DNA of 47,220 nt from M30B66 sp040882555 (GCA_040882555.1 JBBEBC010000008.1:1-47220); one strand, 5' to 3'. Positions 18,805 through 27,762 are shown, counted from the stretch's first letter. Translations and numbers: made by a program. The notes: generated by a model from the sequence alone, not told the origin.

Positions 18805-19446
18805 TCAAACAATCCTTTCCTTTAAAGCCTTAATTACTGCTTCGGTATTGCTATGCACATGAAGTTTAGAATAAATGCTCTTCATGTGAGAACGTACTGT
18901 TTCGTATGAAATCCCAAGCGCATCCGCAATTAACTTGAAGCTTTTTCCCTGAATTAAAGAAGCTAATACCTCTTTTTCTTTTTGAGTTAATTCGTAATCT
19001 GTTGAAGGTGCTGGGATAATATTTTTTTGGAATAACTCTAATACTCTTCTCGCCACTGGACCGCTCATTGGAGATCCGCCATTATAAACATCTCTAATAG
19101 CTTGAGCATAAGATTCTGAAGAGGCACTTTTTAATAAATATCCCGAAGCGCCAGCACAAACGGCATTGAAAATATGTGCATCGTCATGGAAAATAGTCTG
19201 CATCAATACAGGTAACTTGGGATAGGTTTTTTTTATTATTTGAACCGCTTCAATTCCACTAATGCCTGGCATTTCGATATCCATCAAAACTACATCTGGC
19301 TTTGTTTCAATTATTGCTTTTTCGAGGGTTTTACAGTCGGGAAATGTTCCACAGCACTCTAAATCATCTTCGCTATTAATCAGGAAATACAAGCTTTCAC
19401 GAAGCTTGAAATTATCCTCAAATACCAAAACTCGAATTGTATCCAT
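18805..19446 (-). CDS. NarL/FixJ-family response regulator
   Basis: 213 residues. The receiver (1-~120) has the acidic pair at Glu10-Asp11 (VFEDN), phospho-acceptor Asp56 in LMDIEMPGISG and Lys in GYLLKSAS. The C-terminal LuxR-type helix-turn-helix (about 148-210) reads LTQKEKEVLASLIQGKSFKLIA, then ISYETVRSHMKSIYSKL. It binds DNA on phosphorylation. It lies 53 bp downstream of the TPR sensor kinase on the same strand, the usual kinase-then-regulator order in Bacteroidota, and is the obvious cognate partner. Targets are unknown. Confidence 0.93.
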   Translation of the reverse strand: MDTIRVLVFEDNFKLRESLYFLINSEDDLECCGTFPDCKTLEKAIIETKPDVVLMDIEMPGISGIEAVQIIKKTYPKLPVLMQTIFHDDAHIFNAVCAGASGYLLKSASSESYAQAIRDVYNGGSPMSGPVARRVLELFQKNIIPAPSTDYELTQKEKEVLASLIQGKSFKLIADALGISYETVRSHMKSIYSKLHVHSNTEAVIKALKERIV

Positions 19447-19499
19447 ACTACAAATCTATTTATACCATACTATAATTTCCTCCCACAAAGAGGTTAAAT

Positions 19500-21392
19500 C
19501 TACAGTTGAAAAAGAAATTTATATATAGTGCCACTCCCTACTTTAGAAGTGATCTCAAAACTTCCAGAATGTTCTAAGCTCCTCTTCTTCATATTGTTCA
19601 AGCCATTTCCGCGCTTCACATTTGCTTCATCAAAGCCAACCCCGTTATCCTGAATAATTAATTCAATAGAGTGATCGAATTTTTTCAAACTGACAATTAA
19701 AGTGCTGCTGTTTGAATATTTCACAGCGTTATTCATTGCTTCTTTGCAAATCATATAAATGTCGTGTCGAAGATCTGGATTCATTACGAAGTCGGTAGCT
19801 TCATCTTTTCCACTAAATGAAAACTGAATGTTCTTAGGGGCACAAAGTTCAATTCCAACATTCCATATCCTATCTTGTAAATCGGAGAAATGTTCTTGAC
19901 CTGCTCTGATGGTCCATACAATATCGCTCATAGAGTGAATCATTTCTTGAGCATTTGTGCTTATTTTATCTGCCATTGGAGCTAATTCAGGAGCCATTTT
20001 CACAGCTTTGGTCTTAAGCACATCTCCATACATCCGAATAGAACTAAGTGTTGCACCAATATCGTCGTGTAGGTCGCTTGCAATGCGGTTTAGTAATTGT
20101 TGCTTGGCTAGTTCGTCCTTTAATATTTTGCGGTTTCTCCATATGATTAGAATTACTATTCCTGCTGTACCAAGAATAAACAACACAAGAATTGCCCAAT
20201 TTCTCCTACTTAATTCTGTAGCTTGAATTTCTGTCCCAGATTGTAATAAGGCAATCTGGTTTTCTTTTTGTTCGGTTTCAAATTCTTTCTGAAGGCGCAA
20301 TAATTCATCAACTCGACGAGCATTATCCAAACTGTCTTTTAAAACCACATGTTTTCTATAAGCAATTAGTGCTTCTGTTGGTCTGTTTTGAATCTCAAGA
20401 ACTTCAGATTTAAACACATATAATTCTTGTAAATAATCAGGCAAATTTTCACTTTTAAATAGGGCTTCAGCACTATCTAAATCACTATTTGCCGCAATGT
20501 AATTACCTGTTTTTGCTAATGAAATAGAACGCTTCATGCGCTCATAGGCTTGATCTACGTCGCTTTTTAATTTTCCGAATAAATTAAATGCTTGATTAAA
20601 ATATTTTATGGCCGTTTTATAATTTTCTAGTTTCTCATAAGCTGAGCCTAAATTTTCTAAAGCAATCGCCTTATTGCTGAGGTCTCCAGTTTTATCAAGT
20701 AAGTTTATAGCTTGATAAAATTCAGCAATCGCTTCAGGATATTTTTTTTGAGCTGATAATAAATTCCCTCTCAAAGTGTGTGAATTTGCTAGTTCTCCGA
20801 GCTTATTCATTCTACCCAGAATCTTAATAGATTGATTTATGTATTCATCAGATTTTAGAAAGTCATTTAATTCTCTGCTTACAACGCATAAGGTCTGGTA
20901 ACAAATTGCTATTCTAAAACTGTCATTTAGAGCTTCAAATTGTTTCAAAGCTTTTGTGTTAAAGGAATGGGCGGTTTTATAATCCTTTTGTGTTTGATAT
21001 ACATGACCCAAGTTCAAATAAACGCGTGCAATCTGTTCTTTTTCTTTTATTTTGTTAAATAACTCAACTGATTTCTTTAAAGCCGCAATTGATTTAGCGT
21101 ACCAACCTTTGCGGTAGTAAGACAAGCCTAAGGCATTCATATTATTTGCCTGCTGAAATGCATTATTACCTTTTATGGCGAGGTCATAGCCTTGTTGGGC
21201 TAATAAAATTCCGCTATCTGGGTTTGCTAAATAAACATCGAAAGCAAGTGTTGAATAAGCTTTAAGCTTTTCAATATCATTGGCTGAAGAATGAATAACT
21301 GTAATCAAAGAGTCTTTGGTTGATTGTCCAAACATTCTAGCCATCAGGCATGTGGCAATCAATAGTACTAGCCCCCATTTCATAACACTCAA
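19500..21392 (-). CDS. TPR-containing sensor histidine kinase (HisKA_3 type)
   Basis: 630 residues. Signal peptide (about 1-22, ARMFGQ), then an extracytoplasmic region with at least six TPR-like units (about 35-345: NALGLSYYRKGW, YLNLGHVYQTQKDY, LENLGSAYEKLENY), a coiled coil (about 350-390), one TM (about 398-420), the HisKA_3 dimerisation domain with His442 in SDLHDDIGATLSSI, and HATPase_c with CKEAMNNAVKYS, DNGVGFD and GNGLNNMKKR. This is the usual architecture of NarX-like Bacteroidota kinases that sense through periplasmic TPRs, probably a peptide or protein. It is transcribed with the NarL-type regulator 53 bp downstream. The ligand is unknown. Confidence 0.92.
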   Translation of the reverse strand: MSVMKWGLVLLIATCLMARMFGQSTKDSLITVIHSSANDIEKLKAYSTLAFDVYLANPDSGILLAQQGYDLAIKGNNAFQQANNMNALGLSYYRKGWYAKSIAALKKSVELFNKIKEKEQIARVYLNLGHVYQTQKDYKTAHSFNTKALKQFEALNDSFRIAICYQTLCVVSRELNDFLKSDEYINQSIKILGRMNKLGELANSHTLRGNLLSAQKKYPEAIAEFYQAINLLDKTGDLSNKAIALENLGSAYEKLENYKTAIKYFNQAFNLFGKLKSDVDQAYERMKRSISLAKTGNYIAANSDLDSAEALFKSENLPDYLQELYVFKSEVLEIQNRPTEALIAYRKHVVLKDSLDNARRVDELLRLQKEFETEQKENQIALLQSGTEIQATELSRRNWAILVLFILGTAGIVILIIWRNRKILKDELAKQQLLNRIASDLHDDIGATLSSIRMYGDVLKTKAVKMAPELAPMADKISTNAQEMIHSMSDIVWTIRAGQEHFSDLQDRIWNVGIELCAPKNIQFSFSGKDEATDFVMNPDLRHDIYMICKEAMNNAVKYSNSSTLIVSLKKFDHSIELIIQDNGVGFDEANVKRGNGLNNMKKRSLEHSGSFEITSKVGSGTIYKFLFQL

Positions 21393-21727
21393 CTATTTAA
21401 TTAAAAAACAGCTTCTAAGGAAGTCCAAAATGTATCAATTATAAATTAGATAATCTAGCATGATTTCATTGGGCATCTTTTCTGTCTTAAGGACCAAAGT
21501 AGGTAATCGAGGACTTTGATTCTATTAGTTGAAATTTACCTTATTCAATAGTTCAGAAACTGCATTTATTAGGTTTTTAAGGATGGCATAAAGGGCCCAA
21601 TAATAAAAATAATTGACATTTCACAATCATAAATCACCCTTTTTGGGAAGAACAAAACACCCTTTTCACGCAGAATTTGACTTTCTACATTCGTATAATT
21701 ATTCCTAATCACTTAGCTCTATTAACC

Positions 21728-21790
21728 ATGAAAAAAATCTTATTGCTTCTTCTTTTATTGGTGGGCTTGTTGATTTATTTAAACTTTTAA
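21728..21790 (+). CDS. Possible 20-residue membrane micropeptide
   Basis: ATG at 21728 opens a 20-codon frame ending in TAA: Met-Lys-Lys followed by Ile, a run of seven Leu, then VGLLIYLNF. The product would be one short hydrophobic helix. It could be a genuine micropeptide, a decayed signal peptide of a lost gene, or chance in AT-rich DNA. No matching promoter with good spacing is seen. Confidence 0.22.
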   Translation: MKKILLLLLLLVGLLIYLNF

Positions 21791-21813
21791 ATAAATTTAT
21801 ACAAATATTTTCT

Positions 21814-21902
21814 GGCTTAGCGACAGCAGCCGACATCCTTTGCAAGGCAAAGATATAGGCGTATGGCGCGACCGCTGCTCAGCTAGCGGGAAGCCCCAAA
21901 GG
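21814..21902. ncRNA. GC-rich foldable intergenic element (RNA or dispersed palindromic repeat)
   Basis: An island clearly richer in G and C than its surroundings. GGCTT (21814-21818) can pair with AAGCC (21891-21895) to close the element. Inside are a perfect hairpin CTTTGC-AAG-GCAAAG (21838-21852) and CCGCT...AGCGG (21872-21889). Competing pairings exist: AGCAGC (21825-21830) with GCTGCT (21874-21879), and CCTTTG (21837-21842) with CAAAGG (21897-21902). It could be a structured RNA or a REP/MITE-like repeat. The -7 box of trhO lies after it, so it would be outside the trhO leader if that promoter is used. Strand is not determined. Confidence 0.4.
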
Positions 21903-21916
21903 TTTTATAATTTCTT

Positions 21917-21924
21917 TACCTTTG
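21917..21924 (+). promoter_or_regulatory. TACCTTTG, -7 box of the trhO transcript
   Basis: An exact match to TAnnTTTG, 19 bp before the ATG at 21944, implying a leader of about 13 bases. No clear TTG at the expected -33 position; that position falls at the right end of the GC-rich element. Confidence 0.45.
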
Positions 21925-21943
21925 CTGCCTAATTTAATTTCTT

Positions 21944-22999
21944 ATGTTTTTGCATAACCGTGTGAACCATGAGGAGCTTAGAAAGCGTATTCAGAACGAT
22001 AATACGCCTCGAACAACTCTCTCATTCTACCGTTACGTAATTCTTGAAAACCCTGCTCAAATGCGCGATGAGTTATATCGTGCTTGGGCTGAACTTGGAG
22101 TTTTAGGACGAATCTATATTGCTCGCGAAGGAATAAATGCGCAACTTAGTGTGCCTACGGCTAATTTTGAAAATTTCCGAAAACACGTTGATTCAGTACC
22201 GGAATACGTTCAAGTTCCCTTTAAAATTGCTGTTGAAGATGATGGAAAATCCTTTTTTCTGTTGTCAATTAAAGTTAGAAAAAAGATTGTTGCAGACGGA
22301 CTTGATGACGATGCTTATGATGTTACAAATGTGGGTAAACACCTAAGCGCGGAAGAGTTTAATGAAGCAATGGATGATCCTGAAACCATTGTGGTAGACA
22401 TGCGCAATCACTATGAAGCAGAGGTAGGTCGTTTTGAAGGCGCTTTAACGCCCGATGTGGATACCTTTCGCGAAGAACTTCCATGGGTTGTTGAGAATCT
22501 TCAGGACAAAAAAGACAAAAAAGTCTTGATGTATTGCACAGGCGGAATTCGTTGTGAAAAAGCTTCTGCCTATCTAAGACATCATGGTTTTGAAGATGTA
22601 AATCAATTGCACGGAGGAATAATTTCGTATGCTCAGGAAATTAAGCAAAAGGGTATCCCTAGCAAATTCAAAGGTAAAAACTTCGTTTTTGATGAAAGAT
22701 TAGGTGAGCGAATCACCGATGATATAATTAGTGAATGCCATCAATGTGGTGAGAAATGCGACACACATACAAATTGCGAGAATGTTGATTGCAACCTCTT
22801 GTTTATTCAATGTGAAAACTGCGGAAATGTGTTCGAAGGTTGTTGCAGTAAAGAATGCAATGACATAATTCATCTTTCGGATGAAAAACAGAAGGAACTT
22901 CGCAAAGGAAAAACTCATCCTTACACCAATATGATTTTCAGAAAAGGTCGCTTGAGGCCAAATGGAAAGCAATTACAAAATTTTACTTTATCCCGATAA
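21944..22999 (+). CDS. trhO: TrhO/YceA-family tRNA uridine-5-hydroxylase (rhodanese domain)
   Basis: 351 residues. An N-terminal ferredoxin-like domain (about 25-125, with IYIAREGINAQLS), a rhodanese domain (about 140-240) with VVDMRNHYEAEVGRF and active-site Cys198 in MYCTGGIRCEKA, and a C-terminal cysteine-rich segment (CHQCGEKC, CENVDC, CENCGNVF, CCSKEC; about 265-305) suited to zinc binding. E. coli TrhO makes 5-hydroxyuridine at tRNA position 34, independently of prephenate and using O2. Family length and motifs match. The crotonase gene starts 3 bp after its stop, so they share a transcript although their functions are unrelated as far as I can see. Confidence 0.92.
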   Translation: MFLHNRVNHEELRKRIQNDNTPRTTLSFYRYVILENPAQMRDELYRAWAELGVLGRIYIAREGINAQLSVPTANFENFRKHVDSVPEYVQVPFKIAVEDDGKSFFLLSIKVRKKIVADGLDDDAYDVTNVGKHLSAEEFNEAMDDPETIVVDMRNHYEAEVGRFEGALTPDVDTFREELPWVVENLQDKKDKKVLMYCTGGIRCEKASAYLRHHGFEDVNQLHGGIISYAQEIKQKGIPSKFKGKNFVFDERLGERITDDIISECHQCGEKCDTHTNCENVDCNLLFIQCENCGNVFEGCCSKECNDIIHLSDEKQKELRKGKTHPYTNMIFRKGRLRPNGKQLQNFTLSR

Positions 23000-23002
23000 T
23001 TC

Positions 23003-23782
23003 ATGGCTTACAATAACATCCTCACAGAGACAAATCAAGGTATTTTAATTATTACGATTAATCGTCCCGATAAGCTTAATGCTTTGAATTACGAAACTAT
23101 CCAAGAAATTGGTAAAGCTGTTGATGCTGGAAATGCAGATACTTCCGTTTCAGGAATGATAATTACCGGAGCTGGGGAAAAGGCTTTTGTAGCAGGGGCA
23201 GATATTAGTGAGTTTTCTAATTTTTCTTCACCTGAAGCAGAGAAATTAAGTCGCGAAGGAAACGATGTATTTCATCGCATCGAGCAAAGTACTAAGCCTG
23301 TGATAGCAGCGGTTAATGGTTTCGCCTTAGGCGGCGGATGTGAACTGGCAATGTCTTGTCAATTGCGTATTGCCTCAGAAAGCGCTCGTTTCGGTCAACC
23401 TGAAGTTAATCTAGGTCTTACCCCTGGTTACGCAGGAACTCAACGCTTAGTGCAGTTGATTGGGAAAGGAAAGGCTTTAGAATACTTAATGACTGCTGAT
23501 ATGATTCCAGCTAGTGAGGCACACAGACTTGGACTAGTAAATTATGTAGTTCCTGCTTCTGAAGTGATTTCAAAATCTATAGAAATTCTTAATAAAATTT
23601 CAACCAAGGCTCCCTTAGCTATTGCAGCTGTAATTAGATGTGTAAACAGCTATTTTAAGGACGGCGAAGATGGCTTTGAAACAGAAATCAAAGAATTTGG
23701 GAAGTGCTTCGCAACGGATGATTTTAAGGAGGGAACGAAAGCGTTTCTTGAAAAAAGAAAAGCCGATTTTAAAGGGAAATGA
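23003..23782 (+). CDS. Enoyl-CoA hydratase/isomerase (crotonase family)
   Basis: 259 residues, the normal length of a mitochondrial-type enoyl-CoA hydratase. Oxyanion-hole motifs are AGADISEF (64-71) and NGFALGGGCELAMSCQ (105-120). Both catalytic glutamates are present, Glu114 (in GGCEL) and Glu134 (in GQPEVNLGL), 20 residues apart as in the rat hydratase, so it should hydrate 2-enoyl-CoA in fatty-acid or butanoyl-CoA metabolism. It starts 3 bp after trhO. No other beta-oxidation gene is nearby, so the exact acyl chain preference cannot be inferred. Confidence 0.92.
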   Translation: MAYNNILTETNQGILIITINRPDKLNALNYETIQEIGKAVDAGNADTSVSGMIITGAGEKAFVAGADISEFSNFSSPEAEKLSREGNDVFHRIEQSTKPVIAAVNGFALGGGCELAMSCQLRIASESARFGQPEVNLGLTPGYAGTQRLVQLIGKGKALEYLMTADMIPASEAHRLGLVNYVVPASEVISKSIEILNKISTKAPLAIAAVIRCVNSYFKDGEDGFETEIKEFGKCFATDDFKEGTKAFLEKRKADFKGK

Positions 23783-23788
23783 ATCAGA

Positions 23789-24154
23789 TTAATTACTTCT
23801 GATTTTCGTGTAACGTCTGCGACTTAGCACCTTGCCATTCTTTTTATCCATCACAATAGTGCGTGTTGCTTCTACAGTGCATCCTTTTTCTGGATCACAT
23901 AACACCTGACCGTTTTTATCTTTAATTACTTTGTTGCTAGTGTATACGCGCTTGGCTTGAACAACCCAAGTTTTACCACTTGTATCGGCTTTCGCTGACC
24001 ATTCTTCTCCAAATTTGTAGAAATCTAAGAATTGAGCATACCGAATGGCATCTTCAGCTTCAAAATATGAGCTGTCTTTTTTCGCATCATTGCCAGCAAT
24101 GGCAAACGAAGTGGAAAGCATTAGCAGCATAAATAAGGAACAACGGCTCAGCAT
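23789..24154 (-). CDS. Small secreted protein, unknown
   Basis: 121 residues from the ATG at 24154, chosen because it begins the signal peptide (about 1-20, ending SFAIAG); the frame is open 25 codons further upstream to another ATG at 24229, but those residues do not look like part of an exported protein. The mature part is basic and has two cysteines (VLCDPEKGC) and a long charged tail (KKNGKVLSRRRYTK). No family recognised. It converges on the crotonase gene with a 6-bp gap and is divergent from the DUF3089 lipoprotein gene. Confidence 0.7.
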   Translation of the reverse strand: MLSRCSLFMLLMLSTSFAIAGNDAKKDSSYFEAEDAIRYAQFLDFYKFGEEWSAKADTSGKTWVVQAKRVYTSNKVIKDKNGQVLCDPEKGCTVEATRTIVMDKKNGKVLSRRRYTKIRSN

Positions 24155-24258
24155 GTTTATTTGTATTAAATTATAACGAAGGTCGCAAAATACAGCATTC
24201 AAAACAAGTTTGATAGCATTTGGTTTCAATACGAAAAGATTCAGATTAAGTTTGTCAT

Positions 24259-25323
24259 ATGAAACAAAGTCACCTTTTTATTCTGCTTTTCCTAGTGTTT
24301 TCGGCGTGCAAAAAATCACCTTATATGGGCAGTAATTATGTTCCACCAAAGGTTGATGAGCGTTTTGAAGATACTGCTCAACCGCCCGCTCCAGATTATT
24401 CTAAAGATGAAAACTGGTGCGCTCTGCCTTGGAAAAAAGATATGGCCGACAGTGTTCCAAATACAAGTATTAGAGACATGCAGGCTTCAGCTCAAGTAGA
24501 TGTGTTTTTCGTTCATCCAACCTTGTATCTTGAGGAAGTTGAAGGCAGAAAGTATGTTTGGAACGCCGATGTAAATGATTCACTTATGAACCGTAAGGTT
24601 GACGGCAGTTCCATCCTTAATCAGGCAAGTGTTTTTAATGGGTCTTGTCGAGTTTTTGCTCCAAGATACCGTCAAGCGCATATTACGTCATTCTTCACTA
24701 CTGATAGAAAAAGTGGGGAAGCCTCATTAAAGCTTGCTTACGGTGATGTAAAAGCTGCTTTCGAGTGCTATTTAAAGAATTACAATAACGGCCGACCTTT
24801 CATTATTGCTGGGCATAGTCAAGGAACACGACATGCTGGAATGCTTTTAAAAGAGTTTGTTGAAGGAAAGGATTTACAAAAGCAACTCGTAGCAGCCTAT
24901 GTCATTGGAATGCCAGTGCCTTCCGATTACTTTGCTCAACTTCCTGTTTGTGATATGCCAGAAAAAACGGGTTGTTTTGTCACTTGGGCTACCTTTCAGG
25001 AAGGGTATTTCCCTCCTAATTACACTACTTACAAAGGAGGTGTTTGCGTAAACCCTCTTTCATGGAAAACAGATTCAATTCCTGTTTCAAGAAAAATGAA
25101 TCTTGGAGGTATCACCTGGAAATTTTCGAAGGTTAAAACTAAAATTAATGGCGCTCAGGTTAAAGATGGAATCTTGTGGGTAGATAAACCTCATGTGCCA
25201 GGAAGGATGCTTATAAAAATGAAAAACTATCACGTGGCTGATTACAATTTGTTTTGGTTCAACATCCGGGAAAATGTAAGAACAAGGGTAGAAAGCTACT
25301 TTTCATCTAACACAAAATTATAA
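24259..25323 (+). CDS. DUF3089 lipoprotein, alpha/beta-hydrolase fold
   Basis: 354 residues. A lipoprotein signal peptide ends in FSAC, making Cys17 the lipidated residue, followed by KKS. The DUF3089 domain covers most of the rest: VDVFFVHPTLYL (80-91), NGSCRVFAPRYRQA (127-140), and the nucleophile elbow GHSQG (185-189) with Ser187. The family is an alpha/beta hydrolase; substrate unknown. Residues DNLFW-type ending and HVADYNLFW near the C-terminus hold the His and Asp likely to complete the triad. It is anchored in the cell envelope. A TAAGTTTG box ends 4 bp before the ATG (see findings). Confidence 0.86.
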   Translation: MKQSHLFILLFLVFSACKKSPYMGSNYVPPKVDERFEDTAQPPAPDYSKDENWCALPWKKDMADSVPNTSIRDMQASAQVDVFFVHPTLYLEEVEGRKYVWNADVNDSLMNRKVDGSSILNQASVFNGSCRVFAPRYRQAHITSFFTTDRKSGEASLKLAYGDVKAAFECYLKNYNNGRPFIIAGHSQGTRHAGMLLKEFVEGKDLQKQLVAAYVIGMPVPSDYFAQLPVCDMPEKTGCFVTWATFQEGYFPPNYTTYKGGVCVNPLSWKTDSIPVSRKMNLGGITWKFSKVKTKINGAQVKDGILWVDKPHVPGRMLIKMKNYHVADYNLFWFNIRENVRTRVESYFSSNTKL

Positions 25324-25385
25324 TCAGATTAGACTGAGTACGTAAGACCGGCTTTTTCTTTTTAGCCAAGTTGATAATTAAATTG

Positions 25386-25393
25386 TAAGTTTG
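25386..25393 (+). promoter_or_regulatory. TAAGTTTG, -7 box before the lysyl oxidase gene
   Basis: An exact TAnnTTTG match 20 bp before the ATG at 25414, giving a leader of about 14 bases. A TTG at 25371-25373 is only 12 bp upstream, shorter than the usual spacing, so the -33 element is uncertain. Confidence 0.45.
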
Positions 25394-25413
25394 ATATTCA
25401 GAACATTATAACC

Positions 25414-27753
25414 ATGATTAGACTATTTACGATTCTACTAGTTTTTATGTCTTTCTCACTTTCGGCTCAAGTTACTTGCGGCGAAGGAGAAAGTCAACTT
25501 ATCGTTCAAATCACACCCGATCAATATCCTTGGGAAATATCCTGGAATGTCACAGTTGACGGGAATATTATCGCTGAAGGTACTACTGTAGGAGACACTC
25601 TTTGTGTTGAAACCGGAAGTTGCGTTCAAGTAAGAATTATTGACAGTTATGGAGATGGTATTTATCTACCGGGAGGTTATTGGATATACCTTGACGGGGA
25701 TTTGGTTGCCAATGGAAACAGTTTTGGAAGTTTAGCAGAGCATTCTGTAGCCTGCCCTCCAGGATCAGCTTGCACTGAAGCAATTGAAATCCAAACAGGT
25801 TCCCATACTGCAACGTTCGAAGATTCGTGGTTCCGTTTTGATTGCAACGCTTCGGGTACTTACAATTTTAGTACATGTGATTTAAGCACCTGTGATACGA
25901 AAATCTGGGTCTTTGAAAGCTGTCCAACAGTTGGATTAACAGAAGGGCCAATGGGTACTTATGCATTCAACGATAATGCAGATTGTGGATTGCAATCAAA
26001 TTTAGATGTGGTTTTTGTTGATGGATTCTCTTACTTAATTAGAATAGGAGATAATGTAGATGCATGCGAAGGAAATATCGACTTTTCATTCTCATACACC
26101 GGTCCAATTAGTGGTTGTACTGATCCGGCATCGTGTAATTATAATCCTTTGGCAGAAGTTGATAATGGGTCTTGTATCTATTTTCCAGATCCTGCTTGCC
26201 AAGGTCCCGATTTAGCGTTTGACTCTCTGTCATTTATCAATTCACTTGCACTTACCACCCATACAACATCAGGTTGTGATATTGCAGAAGACTGCGTTAC
26301 TGGTTACGGAACACGTTATGTAATTCGGTTCTCTTCCAAGATTGATAATATTGGAACTGCCGATTATTACATCGGAACTCCTTCGGCTAACCCTGATCAG
26401 TTTAATGTAGTTAATTGCCATGGTCATACACACTATGAAGGATATGGAGATTACCGCCTTTATGATATGGATGATAATATCATTCCTGCTGGCCATAAAA
26501 ATGGATTTTGCGTGATGGATCTTTGTGGATTTGGTCAGTATAACTGCGGAAACATGGGAATCTCTGCTGGCTGTTATGATGTGTACGGTGCAGGAACTCA
26601 ATGTCAGTGGATAGATATTACAGATGTTCCAGCAGGCGATTACCGCATTGCGGTGATTATTAATTCACAGCACAGACCAGATGCATTGGGCAGAAATGAA
26701 ATTAATTACTTAAACAATGCACTTCAGGTATGTATCAACATCACAAGAAATGCTGCCAACGTACCTTCGTTTACACTATTGCCAGAATGTGAGCCTTTTG
26801 TAGACTGTGACGGAATTCCTGGTGGGGTTGCTATCCGTGATTGCAATGGTGATTGTGCCGGTGATGCTATGTTTGGTAACACAGTTGAAGATGAGGTAAT
26901 TAACTACGAAGATGTTGCTGAATACATCAATATGCTTGAGGTTGACAATCCCGCAGTAATGCCTTGTTACGACTTAAATGATGATGAAATACTTTCCGTT
27001 TATGACGCAGCTCTAGAAATGTGGTGTATGCAATCGGCTGGTGAAACGGGTGATTTAAGCAATTGCTATTTCCCGAGAAATGTCATCAATCCGAATGATT
27101 CAACCTATCTTGAAATTGTAGATGTGAATTACAGCAGTAATTACCTTGATATTCAACTTAATTCTGAGAGGGCAAATGTGGTAGGCTATCAATTTATTTT
27201 AGGAGGAATTGTAATCGATGATGTTGCTCCACTTACAAACCCGACGGATATGCCAATTCACTTAGGTTTCAACGCCATGAGAAGTGAAGTTTTCGGACTT
27301 TTCCCTGGAGATTCAATTATTCAACACGGAACGTCATCTGTAGAACTTGTTAGAGTTTATTTTAGTTCCCTAACGGGCGAAGACATTTGCATTACTGAGA
27401 TTATTGACATTCCTAATAATATTGGTGAAAAAACAATGACTTTCGTTGCAGGCGACTGTTTTATTCCAAATACGGTTTCTTTTGCTACAATTGGGGAAAG
27501 ATCTCACCTAACCATTCTTCCAAACCCAGCTAGTGATATGGCTTGGGTTAATATCCCATCTGATTTCTCAGGAAAAGGAAACTGGCAATTGTTTGATGCT
27601 ATGGGAAGATTTGTGATGAATTTCAACGCTCAGTCGTCAAGCATGGCTAATCAATTTAGCATTTCATTGAATGGATTGTCTAATGGTGTTTACATATTAA
27701 GATTAGAGGACGATAAAGGGCAAACGGCTATTGGTCGCTTAGTAAAGCAATAA
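25414..27753 (+). CDS. Lysyl oxidase homologue exported by T9SS
   Basis: 779 residues with a signal peptide (1-18, SFSLSAQ). After beta-rich N-terminal domains (about 20-230) and a GCTDP...NYNP...DNGSC motif (about 235-258) common in marine Bacteroidota surface proteins comes a lysyl oxidase catalytic domain (about 265-445). The copper site is NCHGHTH (His336, His338, His340), Lys362 lies in AGHKNGFC and Tyr391 in CYDVYGA; they correspond to human LOX Lys320 and Tyr355, which form the lysyl tyrosylquinone cofactor. CQWIDITDVPAGDY follows as in animals. Next are a dockerin-like Ca-binding segment (about 489-543, DLNDDEILSVYDAAL), a cohesin-like beta domain, and a T9SS sorting domain (about 700-779, ILPNPASD). 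It probably oxidises lysine side chains or other amines outside the cell. Confidence 0.88.
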   Translation: MIRLFTILLVFMSFSLSAQVTCGEGESQLIVQITPDQYPWEISWNVTVDGNIIAEGTTVGDTLCVETGSCVQVRIIDSYGDGIYLPGGYWIYLDGDLVANGNSFGSLAEHSVACPPGSACTEAIEIQTGSHTATFEDSWFRFDCNASGTYNFSTCDLSTCDTKIWVFESCPTVGLTEGPMGTYAFNDNADCGLQSNLDVVFVDGFSYLIRIGDNVDACEGNIDFSFSYTGPISGCTDPASCNYNPLAEVDNGSCIYFPDPACQGPDLAFDSLSFINSLALTTHTTSGCDIAEDCVTGYGTRYVIRFSSKIDNIGTADYYIGTPSANPDQFNVVNCHGHTHYEGYGDYRLYDMDDNIIPAGHKNGFCVMDLCGFGQYNCGNMGISAGCYDVYGAGTQCQWIDITDVPAGDYRIAVIINSQHRPDALGRNEINYLNNALQVCINITRNAANVPSFTLLPECEPFVDCDGIPGGVAIRDCNGDCAGDAMFGNTVEDEVINYEDVAEYINMLEVDNPAVMPCYDLNDDEILSVYDAALEMWCMQSAGETGDLSNCYFPRNVINPNDSTYLEIVDVNYSSNYLDIQLNSERANVVGYQFILGGIVIDDVAPLTNPTDMPIHLGFNAMRSEVFGLFPGDSIIQHGTSSVELVRVYFSSLTGEDICITEIIDIPNNIGEKTMTFVAGDCFIPNTVSFATIGERSHLTILPNPASDMAWVNIPSDFSGKGNWQLFDAMGRFVMNFNAQSSSMANQFSISLNGLSNGVYILRLEDDKGQTAIGRLVKQ

Positions 27754-27762
27754 ACAAACTCA

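Larger units (their letters stand above)
21393..21943. other. 551-bp spacer between divergent genes
   Basis: AT-rich on its left (21393-21727) with no gene seen; a possible 20-codon ORF at 21728-21790, a GC-rich foldable element at 21814-21902, and a -7 box at 21917-21924 occupy the right part. Each is listed separately. Confidence 0.6.

Noticed and set aside
21677..21697. TTGAC ... TATAAT resembling a sigma-70 promoter
   Set aside because: The spacing is only about 11-12 bp and Bacteroidota use TAnnTTTG/TTG promoters; probably chance.
26269..26601. 110-codon minus-strand frame opposite the lysyl oxidase domain
   Set aside because: Opposes the best conserved part of the lysyl oxidase; low-complexity Ile/Ser composition typical of a shadow.
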